Assembly (NCBI RefSeq): GCF_965118125.1
Contig: NZ_OZ221288.1
Span: 868,001-932,000 of the forward strand
Length of the DNA: 64,000 nucleotides
DNA from: Pararobbsia alpina_A
GTDB taxonomy: Bacteria > Pseudomonadota > Gammaproteobacteria > Burkholderiales > Burkholderiaceae
Reading direction: 5' to 3'
The translations under genes were made by a program, and so were the position numbers. Positions 1 through 8,183 of this stretch are shown here, piece by piece; positions within the stretch are counted from its first letter, which is position 1, and each line of letters starts with the position of its first letter. The notes below the pieces were generated by a model that saw only the letters and a list, made by a program, of their open reading frames with translations, did not search any database and was not told the origin of the DNA.

Positions 1-1
1 G

Positions 2-2158
2 ATGCGCTCAGCCATCGATGGCGCCAATGACAAGGCACGATGGGACGCAGGGATTCCCTCTTTTTTTTCGACCTATGCCATCGACGTCGCGGCATCGCGC
101 GCCGATGGAAGCGTTCGCAAAAGCGCAGCCCTTACGCTCGTGACTGGCATCAACACCGGGCTGTGGCATTGGCGGCAATACGGCCGGATCGTGTTCGACC
201 CGGCACACCCCATGTACCCACGGCGCTACCGTGTCACGCGAACGTATGCCGATCGGCCCGTGCCGGGGTGGAACGCTGTCATGAAATTCGGCGAGGTTGA
301 GACGTCAAGCCTCGTGCAGCCTCACGTGTCGATGGTCGGCGTCACGCTCCAGACCGATGAACGCATGCTCCCCGATGTCGCGCGCGGATATGCCCCCGCC
401 GTGCGAGGGGTCGCATCATCGCGATCGACCGTGCGCGTCACGCAGCAAGGACATGTCGTGTTCGACACGGTTGTCCCGGCCGGCGCGTTCAACATCACCG
501 AGTTACGGCCAGTCGGTAATCGTGGCGATCTTGACGTCGCCCTCATCACCAACGGCAGCGAAACCCGGCACGTACGCATACCCGCTGCTGCGATGCCGCG
601 CATGATTCGGGAAAACGCGGTGCGCTTCGCACTGTCGACGGGATACGCAACCGGCTTGCGCACACATCCGTTGATCGCAGACGGATCGATGCGATACGGC
701 GTGACGGACCGCATGACTGTGCAAGCCGGCGGCCAGCGAAGACCGGGACTCAGTGCTGCAAGCATCGGAGTCGCCGGCAACACCTACGCCGGGGCGTGGT
801 CCGTCGACCTCGATGGCGCGTGGTCAGGCGCAGCGCAACGGCGTCGCGCGGGCCGCTTGCGATTGGGCATCGTGCCAACGCTGCGCTCCTCGACGTGGAT
901 CTGGAGCGCGAGCGCAAGCTGGCGTGCAGGACGTGGCGCACTGGATCTGACTGACCGGGTCGAACCGCTGGCCGATGACCACGACACGCCTTCGAACAAC
1001 ACGATCCCGACGCACGCCTCCACCGACTACCCGGCGCACAGCTCGACCCGCTACTCGCCTCACTACTCGCCTTCCTACTCGCCTCACTTCGCGCCCCACT
1101 ACGCGACGCGCCCCATGACGCACTCAGGGACCGACTACGCAGCGCGACCGTCTCACTCCGCTCGCGCGCCCCACGAGGGCAACCTGAGCGTAACGGTGTC
1201 GCATCTTTGGAGATCGCACGTTGCGTCCTACGCGACCGCGGCACTGCAAGTCGCCGGCGGGACACCCTGTTCGCGATGCCGGGCTTTCGGCACAAGTCTC
1301 GAGTTGGGTCTGAGCACACGAACGGGATCCACCGCGTTCGTGTTGACGCTCGCCCACACGCGCCCGCCCGGATTCTCCGCGCCCGTCACGCGCCTGAGCG
1401 TCGATATGCGCGCCTCGATCGACGACGCAGCAAACGCGCCCCGATTGTCTTCTCGCATCGATACGGACGCGATGGGCACCGTGTCACAACGATGGGGGCT
1501 TTCGGGGTCGATTGATCCCGCCGATGCACTCCGCATGATGTCGACTCCGTTTTGGGCCTCCGGCGGATCGGCTGCGGAAGCAGAAGATGATGATCCGCCA
1601 CTCGCCTATGCCGTGACCCTGGCCTGTCGTGAGCGCTCTGTCGATTTGAACTTCGTTCAAGCGCATACCCAGATTCAACGTACGTTCGAAGCCTGTGCGC
1701 ACGATCCGTCTGTGGAACTCAGCCGCGGAGACCGGCTCGGCGACACACATCTCTCGATATCGGGTGCTCCCACTGTGTCGTTGCGACGCGATGGCAGCGT
1801 TGTCATGCATCGCAACGGCATCACGTGGGGGCCCGCGATCGGCACATCCGGCGCCGCGCTGCTCGACACGCGAGGCGTACCGGAGCTTCCTGTGGTCGGA
1901 TCGAACGCGAAAACCGACGCGCACGGGTTCGCGGTGATTCCGTCCCTGCGCGCCTATCGCCCCAACACGATTGAAGTCGACGCGACACGAACGCCGCGCG
2001 GCGTAGCAATGCCCGCAACGACACGCGATGTCGTCCCGGTTCCGGGCGCCATCGTCCACGTGGAGATCGCGGCGACACGTCCCGCGCCCTGCGCGTCGTC
2101 GCAGACGCGCAGGGGTCTATCGATGCGTAAGCGGACGCGGGCCACCGGAGTGTGCTGA
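2..2158 (+). CDS. Fimbrial outer-membrane usher, 5' end outside the window
   Basis: Ushers (FimD/PapC family) are outer-membrane beta-barrels that receive chaperone-pilin complexes from the periplasm and polymerise the pilus. The recognisable part starts about 150-200 residues into a normal usher, so the N-terminal domain lies upstream of base 1. The middle-domain signature is clear: a TDERMLPD-x-x-RGYAP block near residues 118-131, followed by V-P-x-GAFNI and GDLDV. The C-terminal plug-proximal stretch (residues about 600-690) ends with VPVPGAIVHVEI. The normal last 80-120 residues are missing from this frame, and the final 24 residues look like out-of-frame sequence (see the next entry). 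Residues 340-395 form an S/T/P/H/Y-rich insertion with tandem Y-S-P-H units, unusual for the barrel. The pilin and chaperone genes follow on the same strand. The family call is firm; whether the gene is intact is doubtful. Confidence 0.88.
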   Translation: MRSAIDGANDKARWDAGIPSFFSTYAIDVAASRADGSVRKSAALTLVTGINTGLWHWRQYGRIVFDPAHPMYPRRYRVTRTYADRPVPGWNAVMKFGEVETSSLVQPHVSMVGVTLQTDERMLPDVARGYAPAVRGVASSRSTVRVTQQGHVVFDTVVPAGAFNITELRPVGNRGDLDVALITNGSETRHVRIPAAAMPRMIRENAVRFALSTGYATGLRTHPLIADGSMRYGVTDRMTVQAGGQRRPGLSAASIGVAGNTYAGAWSVDLDGAWSGAAQRRRAGRLRLGIVPTLRSSTWIWSASASWRAGRGALDLTDRVEPLADDHDTPSNNTIPTHASTDYPAHSSTRYSPHYSPSYSPHFAPHYATRPMTHSGTDYAARPSHSARAPHEGNLSVTVSHLWRSHVASYATAALQVAGGTPCSRCRAFGTSLELGLSTRTGSTAFVLTLAHTRPPGFSAPVTRLSVDMRASIDDAANAPRLSSRIDTDAMGTVSQRWGLSGSIDPADALRMMSTPFWASGGSAAEAEDDDPPLAYAVTLACRERSVDLNFVQAHTQIQRTFEACAHDPSVELSRGDRLGDTHLSISGAPTVSLRRDGSVVMHRNGITWGPAIGTSGAALLDTRGVPELPVVGSNAKTDAHGFAVIPSLRAYRPNTIEVDATRTPRGVAMPATTRDVVPVPGAIVHVEIAATRPAPCASSQTRRGLSMRKRTRATGVC

Positions 2159-2332
2159 GGAAACCGACGCGCTGCTTGGCGTCATCGCCCGACGTCGTTT
2201 GGCTTCGTGTGGCGTCATTGCCTGACAACGACTTCGAAACCGCTGACAGGTAATGCAGGGCAATCCTGCGCAGTGGTCGCGACGCGCTCCGGTTCAATGG
2301 TCATGTCGGTATCGTGCGACGACCCGCCAAGC
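2086..2332 (+). pseudogene. Out-of-frame remnant of the usher C-terminal domain
   Basis: After the usher frame leaves family-like sequence near 2085, usher-like pieces can be read in other frames. Frame 1 gives RALRVVADAQGSID at once. Frame 0 gives EETDALLGVIA near 2160-2190. Frame 1 again gives DVVWLRVASLP near 2190-2220. Frame 2 then gives SKPLTGNAGQSCAVVA, and later VSC ending near 2317. These match the usual order of an usher end: 'ALL-x-V-x-DG', 'LGVV', 'VxLxGLP', 'G-x-QSC'. The reading is by eye and implies about four small indels within 150 bp. It could be genuine decay or base-calling error in GC-rich sequence. Confidence 0.45.
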
Positions 2333-2397
2333 CACGCATCAGAGCGGCGTGTCGTCGCACCTGCATCCGGCATCTCCACAACACAAAAGGAACCCCC

Positions 2398-2997
2398 ATG
2401 AAACAGCTGCTTCATCGGAATCGCCGTCTCGCCGCGTGTGCGTCCATAGCCGCCCTCGCCTTTCTCGGCGCGAGCGACACCTTCGCGGCCGACGGCCGCA
2501 TCACGTTCGATGGCGAAGTATCCGATCAGACGTGCCAGATCAATGGCCTCGACAAGAACGCCGATCTGAATGTGAAACTGCCCAAAGTCAATACGAGCGC
2601 ATTGAGCACCGATGGCGACACGGCCGGCCTCACCTCCTTCACGCTCAAGCTCACGGGATGCAAATCGACGACTGGCAGCGTCTACCCGCATTTTCTGTTT
2701 GGTGAGTCGATCAACCCGCAAACGAACCGGCTGAAGAACGAAAGCACCGGCGTGGGCAACGCGCGCAATGTGGAGATCGCCGTGCTCAACGAAGACCTGA
2801 GCCCGGTCGATCTCGCGAAGGATGCCGGCGAGCAGAACGTGCTCAAAGCCGAGCTTTCACCTGTTACGTCGGGCCAGCCGGCAACGACCACCGGCGAAGC
2901 CACGCTCAAGTTCTTTGCGCAGTACGTCGCGACCGGAGGCGCTGCTACCGCGGGGCGCGTGAACGCCAACGTGCTCTATGCGATGGTGTATCCGTGA
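2398..2997 (+). CDS. Type 1 fimbrial major pilin (FimA family)
   Basis: Structural subunit of a chaperone-usher pilus, 199 residues. The start at 2398 is chosen because AAAGGAA lies 5-11 bases upstream and the reading gives a signal peptide (MKQLLHRNRR-, hydrophobic core, cleavage near DTFA-ADG). The mature N-terminus GRITFDGEVSDQTC has the donor-strand and first-cysteine layout of FimA pilins. The second cysteine lies in KLTGCKS, the pair forming the conserved disulfide. The C-terminus NVLYAMVYP has the penultimate-tyrosine beta-zipper recognised by the chaperone. It sits between the usher and the chaperone, so the locus order is usher-pilin-chaperone rather than the more common pilin-chaperone-usher. 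Confidence 0.9.
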   Translation: MKQLLHRNRRLAACASIAALAFLGASDTFAADGRITFDGEVSDQTCQINGLDKNADLNVKLPKVNTSALSTDGDTAGLTSFTLKLTGCKSTTGSVYPHFLFGESINPQTNRLKNESTGVGNARNVEIAVLNEDLSPVDLAKDAGEQNVLKAELSPVTSGQPATTTGEATLKFFAQYVATGGAATAGRVNANVLYAMVYP

Positions 2998-3064
2998 GTG
3001 CGTTGGGGTCGCTTAATCGCTGAGATCGCTGAGATCGCCGGAACGCCGGATCGCCGCGTTGCTT

Positions 3065-3091
3065 GCTGCCTGGGTGCATAGCCCAGGCAGC
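3065..3091 (+). terminator. 10-bp perfect hairpin after the pilin gene
   Basis: GCTGCCTGGG at 3065-3074 pairs perfectly with CCCAGGCAGC at 3082-3091 around a 7-nt loop. There is no T tract. Its place between the abundant pilin and the low-demand chaperone suggests an attenuating or mRNA-stabilising hairpin that raises pilin message over downstream message. That role is inference. Confidence 0.45.
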
Positions 3092-3196
3092 CCGGTCACC
3101 GAGTGAACTCCGAGCGTTGTCCGATCAATCAGGCATAAGCGCCAGGTCGCCGGCATCACCGACGCCCTGGCTCGTCGTATCGCTCACAGGGTCGCC

Positions 3197-4360
3197 ATGC
3201 TCATCCCGTTCCGCAAATTGCTCCGAATACGTCGCGCGTTGCCGATCTCAAGATCCACTACTGGCGTAATCGCCTTCGCCATCTTCATCGCAATCGGTAT
3301 GAGTACGGTCACCCGCGTCGCCGAAGCCAACGTCGTGATATCGACCACACGTGCCATTGTTCCTGTGCCACCGGGCCACACGACGATCCGCCTGACCAAC
3401 ACCAGCACGGTGCCTTCGCTCGTACAAATCTGGGCGGATGCAGGCGACACGCAGTCGACACCGGAATCGACGGATGCGCCGTTTGAAGTTACACCGTCCC
3501 TCTTCGTTCTGGGCCCGCGCGAGAGTCAGGTCGTGCGCATCGACTACGACACGGATTCGACCGCGGTTTCGACGGCAGCTTCAGAGGCGCCTCCAGCCAA
3601 AAACCCCGCTGGGACTTCGGCCGGTGTCTCGGCTCATGACACAACGTCACCGCGCGAGTCGCTGTACTGGCTCAATGTGCTTGACGTGCCGTCGACGGAG
3701 CCAACGGATCCGTCGGATCCCGTAGATCTGACCGGGACGGTTGGATCTACCAACGCAGCACACACGGAGGATTCAGGACACGGAGGTGATACGACGGATG
3801 CACTGGACGCGAGCAAGGACCCAGGCAACAGCGCCGAAGACAATGCGCTCCGATTTGTCGTGCATACGCGGATCAAGCTCATCGCGCGCCCGCGGACGCT
3901 GAGCGGCAACGCGTTGCATGCGCCCGAGAAGCTGACCTGGCGAATGGACTCCCCCGCGACGCTCGTCGGTGTCAACGCGTCGCGCCACTACGTGACATGC
4001 GCACCGGTCTTCGCGATCGCGTCAGATAAACGTGAGCGGCAATTGGGCACCCACACCATCGCACCGGGAGAAAAGCTCGAAATCGCCCTGACGCCGCTGA
4101 CGACGCAAGACACGGCTTCCGACGCGACTCCAAACGCGGACGCAGTCTCGGAGCCGAACGCAGAGGCGAAGGGGAACAAGGACCCGACGAGACTCGACCC
4201 TCGTCGCATCGACACGCCAGCAGTCACCCCGTGGTCGCAGATCGTCTGTCACGCCATCAACGACTATGGCTCGATCGACGTATTCCGTTCGAAGCTCGGC
4301 GCCGAAGGTAAAGAAGCGCGAGATGACGCAGACCATGAAGCCGGAGATGAACCGAACTAA
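3197..4360 (+). CDS. Periplasmic fimbrial chaperone (PapD/FimC family) with large insertions
   Basis: PapD-like chaperones bind pilins in the periplasm and deliver them to the usher. The N-terminal segment has a hydrophobic export signal (GVIAFAIFIAIG). The mature protein then starts NVVISTTRAIVPVP, with the conserved Arg of the pilin-binding cleft. SLVQIWADAGD, FEVTPSLFVLGP and YWLNVLDVP are standard family blocks, and the cleft lysine lies in HTRIKLIARP. At 387 residues it is about 140 longer than usual chaperones. The excess lies in three low-complexity segments rich in S/T/A/D/E/P: before the YWLNV block, after it, and near the C-terminus before the VCHAINDYG block. The start at 3197 has only a weak ribosome site; an ATG at 3299 is an alternative. 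Confidence 0.88.
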   Translation: MLIPFRKLLRIRRALPISRSTTGVIAFAIFIAIGMSTVTRVAEANVVISTTRAIVPVPPGHTTIRLTNTSTVPSLVQIWADAGDTQSTPESTDAPFEVTPSLFVLGPRESQVVRIDYDTDSTAVSTAASEAPPAKNPAGTSAGVSAHDTTSPRESLYWLNVLDVPSTEPTDPSDPVDLTGTVGSTNAAHTEDSGHGGDTTDALDASKDPGNSAEDNALRFVVHTRIKLIARPRTLSGNALHAPEKLTWRMDSPATLVGVNASRHYVTCAPVFAIASDKRERQLGTHTIAPGEKLEIALTPLTTQDTASDATPNADAVSEPNAEAKGNKDPTRLDPRRIDTPAVTPWSQIVCHAINDYGSIDVFRSKLGAEGKEARDDADHEAGDEPN

Positions 4361-4628
4361 ACGCGAAGCACTCGCTCACGCCTGAGGTATTGAGCGATGT
4401 CGCGCCTGTCGACAAAGCCGCTCTCAAGCTTCACCTCGAATAAACGGGTCACGCACCTCAAACGATTCGTGCTTTTATGCGAGTGCACACACTAGAGCGC
4501 AAATTGACGCTCCCGGAACGTCTGCCGATAATCGGCGACACATCACAAATAGAACCAACGGTGCACTGGTGCCATCGCCGCCGCAAAAAAGCGCTGGTTT
4601 ACCCGTGCACCTCGGAGACGTCAGCGCA

Positions 4629-5489
4629 ATGGAGAAATGGATTCTGCTCGGAATGGGTCCCGTGTTTCTCGGCTTTATCGCCTGGGAGGCGTGGTACTGG
4701 AAAAGCCGGCGTCCCGATGTCTATAGCCTGAAAGACGTCGCATCCAACGCGGCCCTGGCGCTGATGCATCAGGCGAGCGACGCCGTGTCGTGGCTTGTCG
4801 TGATCGGTATTTACTGGGCGATCTATCAACACCGGCTTCTCAACATACCGACAACCTGGTGGACCATCGCTGCGCTCTTCGTGGCACAGGACTTCTTCTA
4901 TTACTTCTTCCACCGCGCGAGTCACCGGATTCGCTGGATGTGGGCGTCGCACGTCACGCATCATTCCTCAGAGCGCCTGAATCTCTCGACCGCCTTCAGG
5001 CAAAGCCTGACCTATCCGATTTCCGGCATGTGGGTGTTCTGGTTACCGCTCGCGTGGATCGGCTTTGCACCGCCGCACATTGTCGCCGTCGTCGCACTCA
5101 ATCTGGCGTTTCAATTTTTTGTGCACACCGAAGCAGTCGGCAAATTGGGCTGGCTCGAATACCTCTTCAATACCCCCTCGCATCATCGCGTCCATCATGC
5201 GCGCAACGCAAAGTACATCGACCGCAACTACGCAGGCGTGTTGATCATCTGGGACAAGATGTTCGGCAGCTTCGTCGAAGAAGACCCTGCCGTGCCGTGT
5301 GAATACGGCATCGTTTCGCAGATCCACTCGCATAACCCGCTCACCCTGACCTTCCACGAATGGGGTGCGATGTTCCGTGACGCGGCACGCGCGCAGTCGA
5401 TCCGGTCACGCCTGGTGCAGCTGTTTGGCCCGCCCGGAAGCAAGACCACCGACAGCGCTGAAATCCAGTCTCCGTCATACATTAAATAG
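4629..5489 (+). CDS. Sterol desaturase / fatty acid hydroxylase family membrane protein
   Basis: Integral-membrane di-iron oxygenase of the ERG3/fatty-acid hydroxylase superfamily, 286 residues from the ATG at 4629 (GGAG 11 bases upstream). An in-frame ATG at 4569 would add 20 residues that do not look family-like. The three histidine clusters that bind the two irons are visible: HRASH, HVTHH, and HHRVHH, with a further HTEAVG between them. Several hydrophobic helices lie before and between these clusters. The substrate cannot be told from sequence; family members act on sterols, hopanoids, ether lipids or lipid A acyl chains. It stands alone between the fimbrial genes and the ABC exporter. 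Confidence 0.85.
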   Translation: MEKWILLGMGPVFLGFIAWEAWYWKSRRPDVYSLKDVASNAALALMHQASDAVSWLVVIGIYWAIYQHRLLNIPTTWWTIAALFVAQDFFYYFFHRASHRIRWMWASHVTHHSSERLNLSTAFRQSLTYPISGMWVFWLPLAWIGFAPPHIVAVVALNLAFQFFVHTEAVGKLGWLEYLFNTPSHHRVHHARNAKYIDRNYAGVLIIWDKMFGSFVEEDPAVPCEYGIVSQIHSHNPLTLTFHEWGAMFRDAARAQSIRSRLVQLFGPPGSKTTDSAEIQSPSYIK

Positions 5490-5637
5490 CAGAAATGACC
5501 GGGATTTATTCAAGCGCTTCCGTAGTTGCCGCAATAAACGTATGTCAGTGGCAGCATATCGAATCGAGTGCTAATTTCACATTCGGATTCTGTAATTACG
5601 ATTGTCACGATTGAACAACGGGCATTCAGATTTCCCG

Positions 5638-5666
5638 TTGGCAAAAACAATCTTCGTCGATAGAAT
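5638..5666 (+). promoter_or_regulatory. Sigma-70-type promoter upstream of the leader ORF and ABC exporter
   Basis: TTGGCA at 5638-5643 and TAGAAT at 5661-5666 are separated by exactly 17 bases. Transcription would begin near 5673, about 300 bases before the exporter start, leaving a long leader. Confidence 0.55.
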
Positions 5667-5672
5667 CGGTTC

Positions 5673-5691
5673 GTGGTTGATGCTCAACCAC
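5673..5691 (+). promoter_or_regulatory. Palindrome at the predicted transcription start
   Basis: GTGGTTGA (5673-5680) and TCAACCAC (5684-5691) form a perfect 8-bp inverted repeat with a 3-bp centre. It sits at the predicted +1, where it could be an operator or a 5' hairpin in the leader RNA. Confidence 0.45.
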
Positions 5692-5725
5692 ATCTCCATC
5701 CACCAACGTTCACAGGGAGGCGAAC

Positions 5726-5821
5726 ATGATGCAAACCGCACAAGCAGTGCACGCGATGCATTCGTCGGTCGTCGCCTTCCCGCATGTGAAGTCATCTCGA
5801 CGCAATTCATTCGCGGGTTGA
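5726..5821 (+). CDS. Possible 31-residue leader peptide upstream of the ABC exporter
   Basis: A short ORF beginning Met-Met-Gln-Thr and ending Phe-Ala-Gly. It has a near-perfect ribosome site (AGGGAGG, 5 bases before the ATG) and lies in the leader downstream of the promoter at 5638-5666. Downstream, before the exporter start at 5970, are small GC hairpins (CCCGCGCGGG at 5829-5838; a CGCC...GGCG stem near 5885-5898) and CGCGTT/AACGCG at 5939-5954. This arrangement resembles translation-coupled attenuation but the peptide has no run of one amino acid and no family I recognise. It has no membrane segment or signal peptide. Confidence 0.4.
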   Translation: MMQTAQAVHAMHSSVVAFPHVKSSRRNSFAG

Positions 5822-5969
5822 TGTAACTCCCGCGCGGGGTCAGAACCCGGCGTCTTTCACACCAGACGGATTGCCTTTTCATTCGCCTTGAATGGCGAGG
5901 CGTCACTGTCTCTTTTCACTTCTTCACTGAAAACCTGACGCGTTTTTTAACGCGACGGTCACCCATCCC

Positions 5970-7850
5970 ATGACGACTACTAAAACAGAATCAGGCGGGC
6001 AGGCTTTCAAGGATGTCTTAGGCTTCACTTTCCGGCACTGGGCCCGGCAACCCTGGCGCATCGTGCTCATCGTTGCGCTCGTCCTGTTGTCGTCGGTCGC
6101 CGACGTGCTGACGCCGCTCTATGCAGGGCGGCTCGTCGATGCGCTGTCGTCGTCCGTCGGTGTCGCTTCCAAGGCGACTTTGCATGACGCCATGGCCGCG
6201 TTCTGGAGCCTCACCGCGCTCGGCTTTGCGGGTACGCTGATGCGCCAGGGCGTGTTTTTCAATCTCATCTCGCTGACGATTCGCATGATGGGGCAGATCG
6301 CGACGGACGCGTTTCATCGCGTTCAGCGATTCTCGACCGATTGGCACGGCAACAGCTTTGCGGGATCGACCGTCCGCAAGATCACGCGCGGCATGTGGGC
6401 GCTCGATCTGCTCAACGACACGCTGCTTGTCGCCCTGCTGCCGTCGGTCGTGATGCTGGTCGGCGCCACCATCCTGCTCGGCATGCATTGGTCCGTGATG
6501 GGCCTCGTGGTCGGGCTTGGTTCGCTGATCTATGTCGCGGTCACGACCGGCATTTCGATCGGCATCGTTGCGCCGGCCGCACGCCTCGGGAACGCGTGGG
6601 ATACCCGCATGGGCGGCGCGCTCGCTGATGCGATCAGCTGCAATTCGGTCGTCAAGTCGTTCGGCGCCGAGCAACGTGAAGAAGCGCGTCTTGCGCGCGT
6701 GATCTCGAAGTGGAGCAGCCGCACGCGCCGTACGTGGGAGCGCGGCACGCTCAACGGCGGCCTTCAAGGCACGATGCTCGTCATGATGCAGACAGCGATC
6801 CTCGGCGGCGCGATCGTGCTCTGGATCAACAAGCGCGCGACCGTCGGCGACATTACGTTCGCACTCACAATGTTCTTCGTGCTCAAAGGCTACTTGCGTG
6901 AGATCGGTATGCACGTGCGCAACCTGCAGCGCTCGGTCAACGATATGGAGGAACTGGTCGATCTCGAGGCACAGCCGCTGGGCATCGAAGACAAAACGGA
7001 TGCGCCGAAGATTGCGATTCGCCGGGGCGATATTCGCCTCGACGATGTGACCTTCCGCTATCCGGGGCATTCGACGCCGCTTTATGACCGGTTCTCGCTG
7101 CGTATTGCGCCGGGTGAACGTGTGGGTTTTATCGGTCATTCGGGATCGGGCAAGACGACGTTGATCAAGCTGATCCAGCGTCTTTACGACGTAACGGATG
7201 GCCGTATCCTGATCGACGGGCAGAACATCGCCGATGTGCAACAGGCGTCGTTACGCAGTCAGATCGCGCTGGTCCAGCAGGAGCCGCTGCTCTTCCACCG
7301 TTCGCTTGGCGAGAACATTGCCTATGCGAAGCCGGGTGCCACGCGCTTTGAAATCGAGCGTGCTGCGCGACTGGCGAGTGCGCACGACTTCATCGAGTCG
7401 CTGCCGCAAGGTTACGACACGCTGGTCGGCGAACGTGGCGTGAAGCTCTCAGGTGGTGAGCGTCAACGCGTCGCGATCGCCCGCGCATTTCTCGCCGACG
7501 CACCGGTGCTGATTCTCGATGAAGCAACGTCGAGTCTCGATAGCGAAAGCGAAGTGTTGATTCAACAGGCGATGGAACGTCTGATGGTGGGTCGTACGAC
7601 GCTCGTCATCGCGCACCGGTTGTCGACGGTTCGTTCTCTCGACCGTCTCGTTGTGCTCGATCGCGGTTCAATCGTGGAAGAAGGCACGCACGATGAGCTG
7701 ATTCGCGCGGACGACGGGTTGTATCGGAGGTTGTTCGAGCGACAGGCGTTGGGCTTGCAGAGTGAGGTGGCTGCAGCGCCGGGCGCAGGTCTTGACCGTG
7801 AAGGCGAAGACGCGACCCAAGATGACGCAATTGAGTTTGCAGGTGAATAA
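5970..7850 (+). CDS. ABC exporter, fused permease and ATPase (MsbA/lipid-exporter type)
   Basis: A half-transporter of 626 residues. The N-terminal ABC transmembrane domain (about residues 25-330) spans the inner membrane and the C-terminal ATPase domain (about 350-590) faces the cytoplasm; it should work as a dimer. The ATPase motifs are complete: Walker A GHSGSGKTT near 388, Q-loop QQEPLLF, signature LSGGERQRV near 492, Walker B VLILDEATS near 513 and the H-loop IAHRLST near 546. The last 40 residues are an Asp/Glu-rich tail. The substrate cannot be assigned: lipids, peptides and drugs are all handled by this family. It is transcribed alone, probably from the promoter near 5650. Confidence 0.9.
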   Translation: MTTTKTESGGQAFKDVLGFTFRHWARQPWRIVLIVALVLLSSVADVLTPLYAGRLVDALSSSVGVASKATLHDAMAAFWSLTALGFAGTLMRQGVFFNLISLTIRMMGQIATDAFHRVQRFSTDWHGNSFAGSTVRKITRGMWALDLLNDTLLVALLPSVVMLVGATILLGMHWSVMGLVVGLGSLIYVAVTTGISIGIVAPAARLGNAWDTRMGGALADAISCNSVVKSFGAEQREEARLARVISKWSSRTRRTWERGTLNGGLQGTMLVMMQTAILGGAIVLWINKRATVGDITFALTMFFVLKGYLREIGMHVRNLQRSVNDMEELVDLEAQPLGIEDKTDAPKIAIRRGDIRLDDVTFRYPGHSTPLYDRFSLRIAPGERVGFIGHSGSGKTTLIKLIQRLYDVTDGRILIDGQNIADVQQASLRSQIALVQQEPLLFHRSLGENIAYAKPGATRFEIERAARLASAHDFIESLPQGYDTLVGERGVKLSGGERQRVAIARAFLADAPVLILDEATSSLDSESEVLIQQAMERLMVGRTTLVIAHRLSTVRSLDRLVVLDRGSIVEEGTHDELIRADDGLYRRLFERQALGLQSEVAAAPGAGLDREGEDATQDDAIEFAGE

Positions 7851-8183
7851 CATAGCCCCTTAAAACGGAAACCACTACCGAACTTCCATTCGATGAAAGA
7901 TTAGAGGCGCAAAATACTTAATCCGCTAATCAACAGTCTAGCAATACCAAAGGGCTTGAGTTCTGTTCTGCGCAGGACCAGGCCCGTTTTTTATTCAAAC
8001 GAACATTTCAAAAATCTTTTCGCTCAAGTGGCATGCGCTCCAAGGCAGCAGGAACTAATCACAGTCACGCAAAGAGATCATCAGCCAAAAAACAGCACTG
8101 TCATCGATATCTTGTTCCAGTTATTGCCATATACCGCAGAGGCGATATGCTAAAAGTAATACACCAGCATCGAGGACCTCCAA
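7851..8183 (+). promoter_or_regulatory. AT-rich junction with a candidate promoter for the island genes
   Basis: No convincing gene lies here. Base composition turns visibly AT-richer from about 7860, marking the left edge of the island that runs into the RHS gene. A promoter-like pair TTGCCA (8124-8129) and TATGCT (8146-8151), spaced 16 bases, lies 33 bases before the first island gene. GAGG at 8173-8176 serves as its ribosome site. Confidence 0.4.

Noticed and set aside
5602..5826. A 74-codon frame overlapping the 31-codon leader ORF
   Set aside because: It starts inside the promoter region and has no ribosome site; the shorter frame starting at 5726 has an excellent one.
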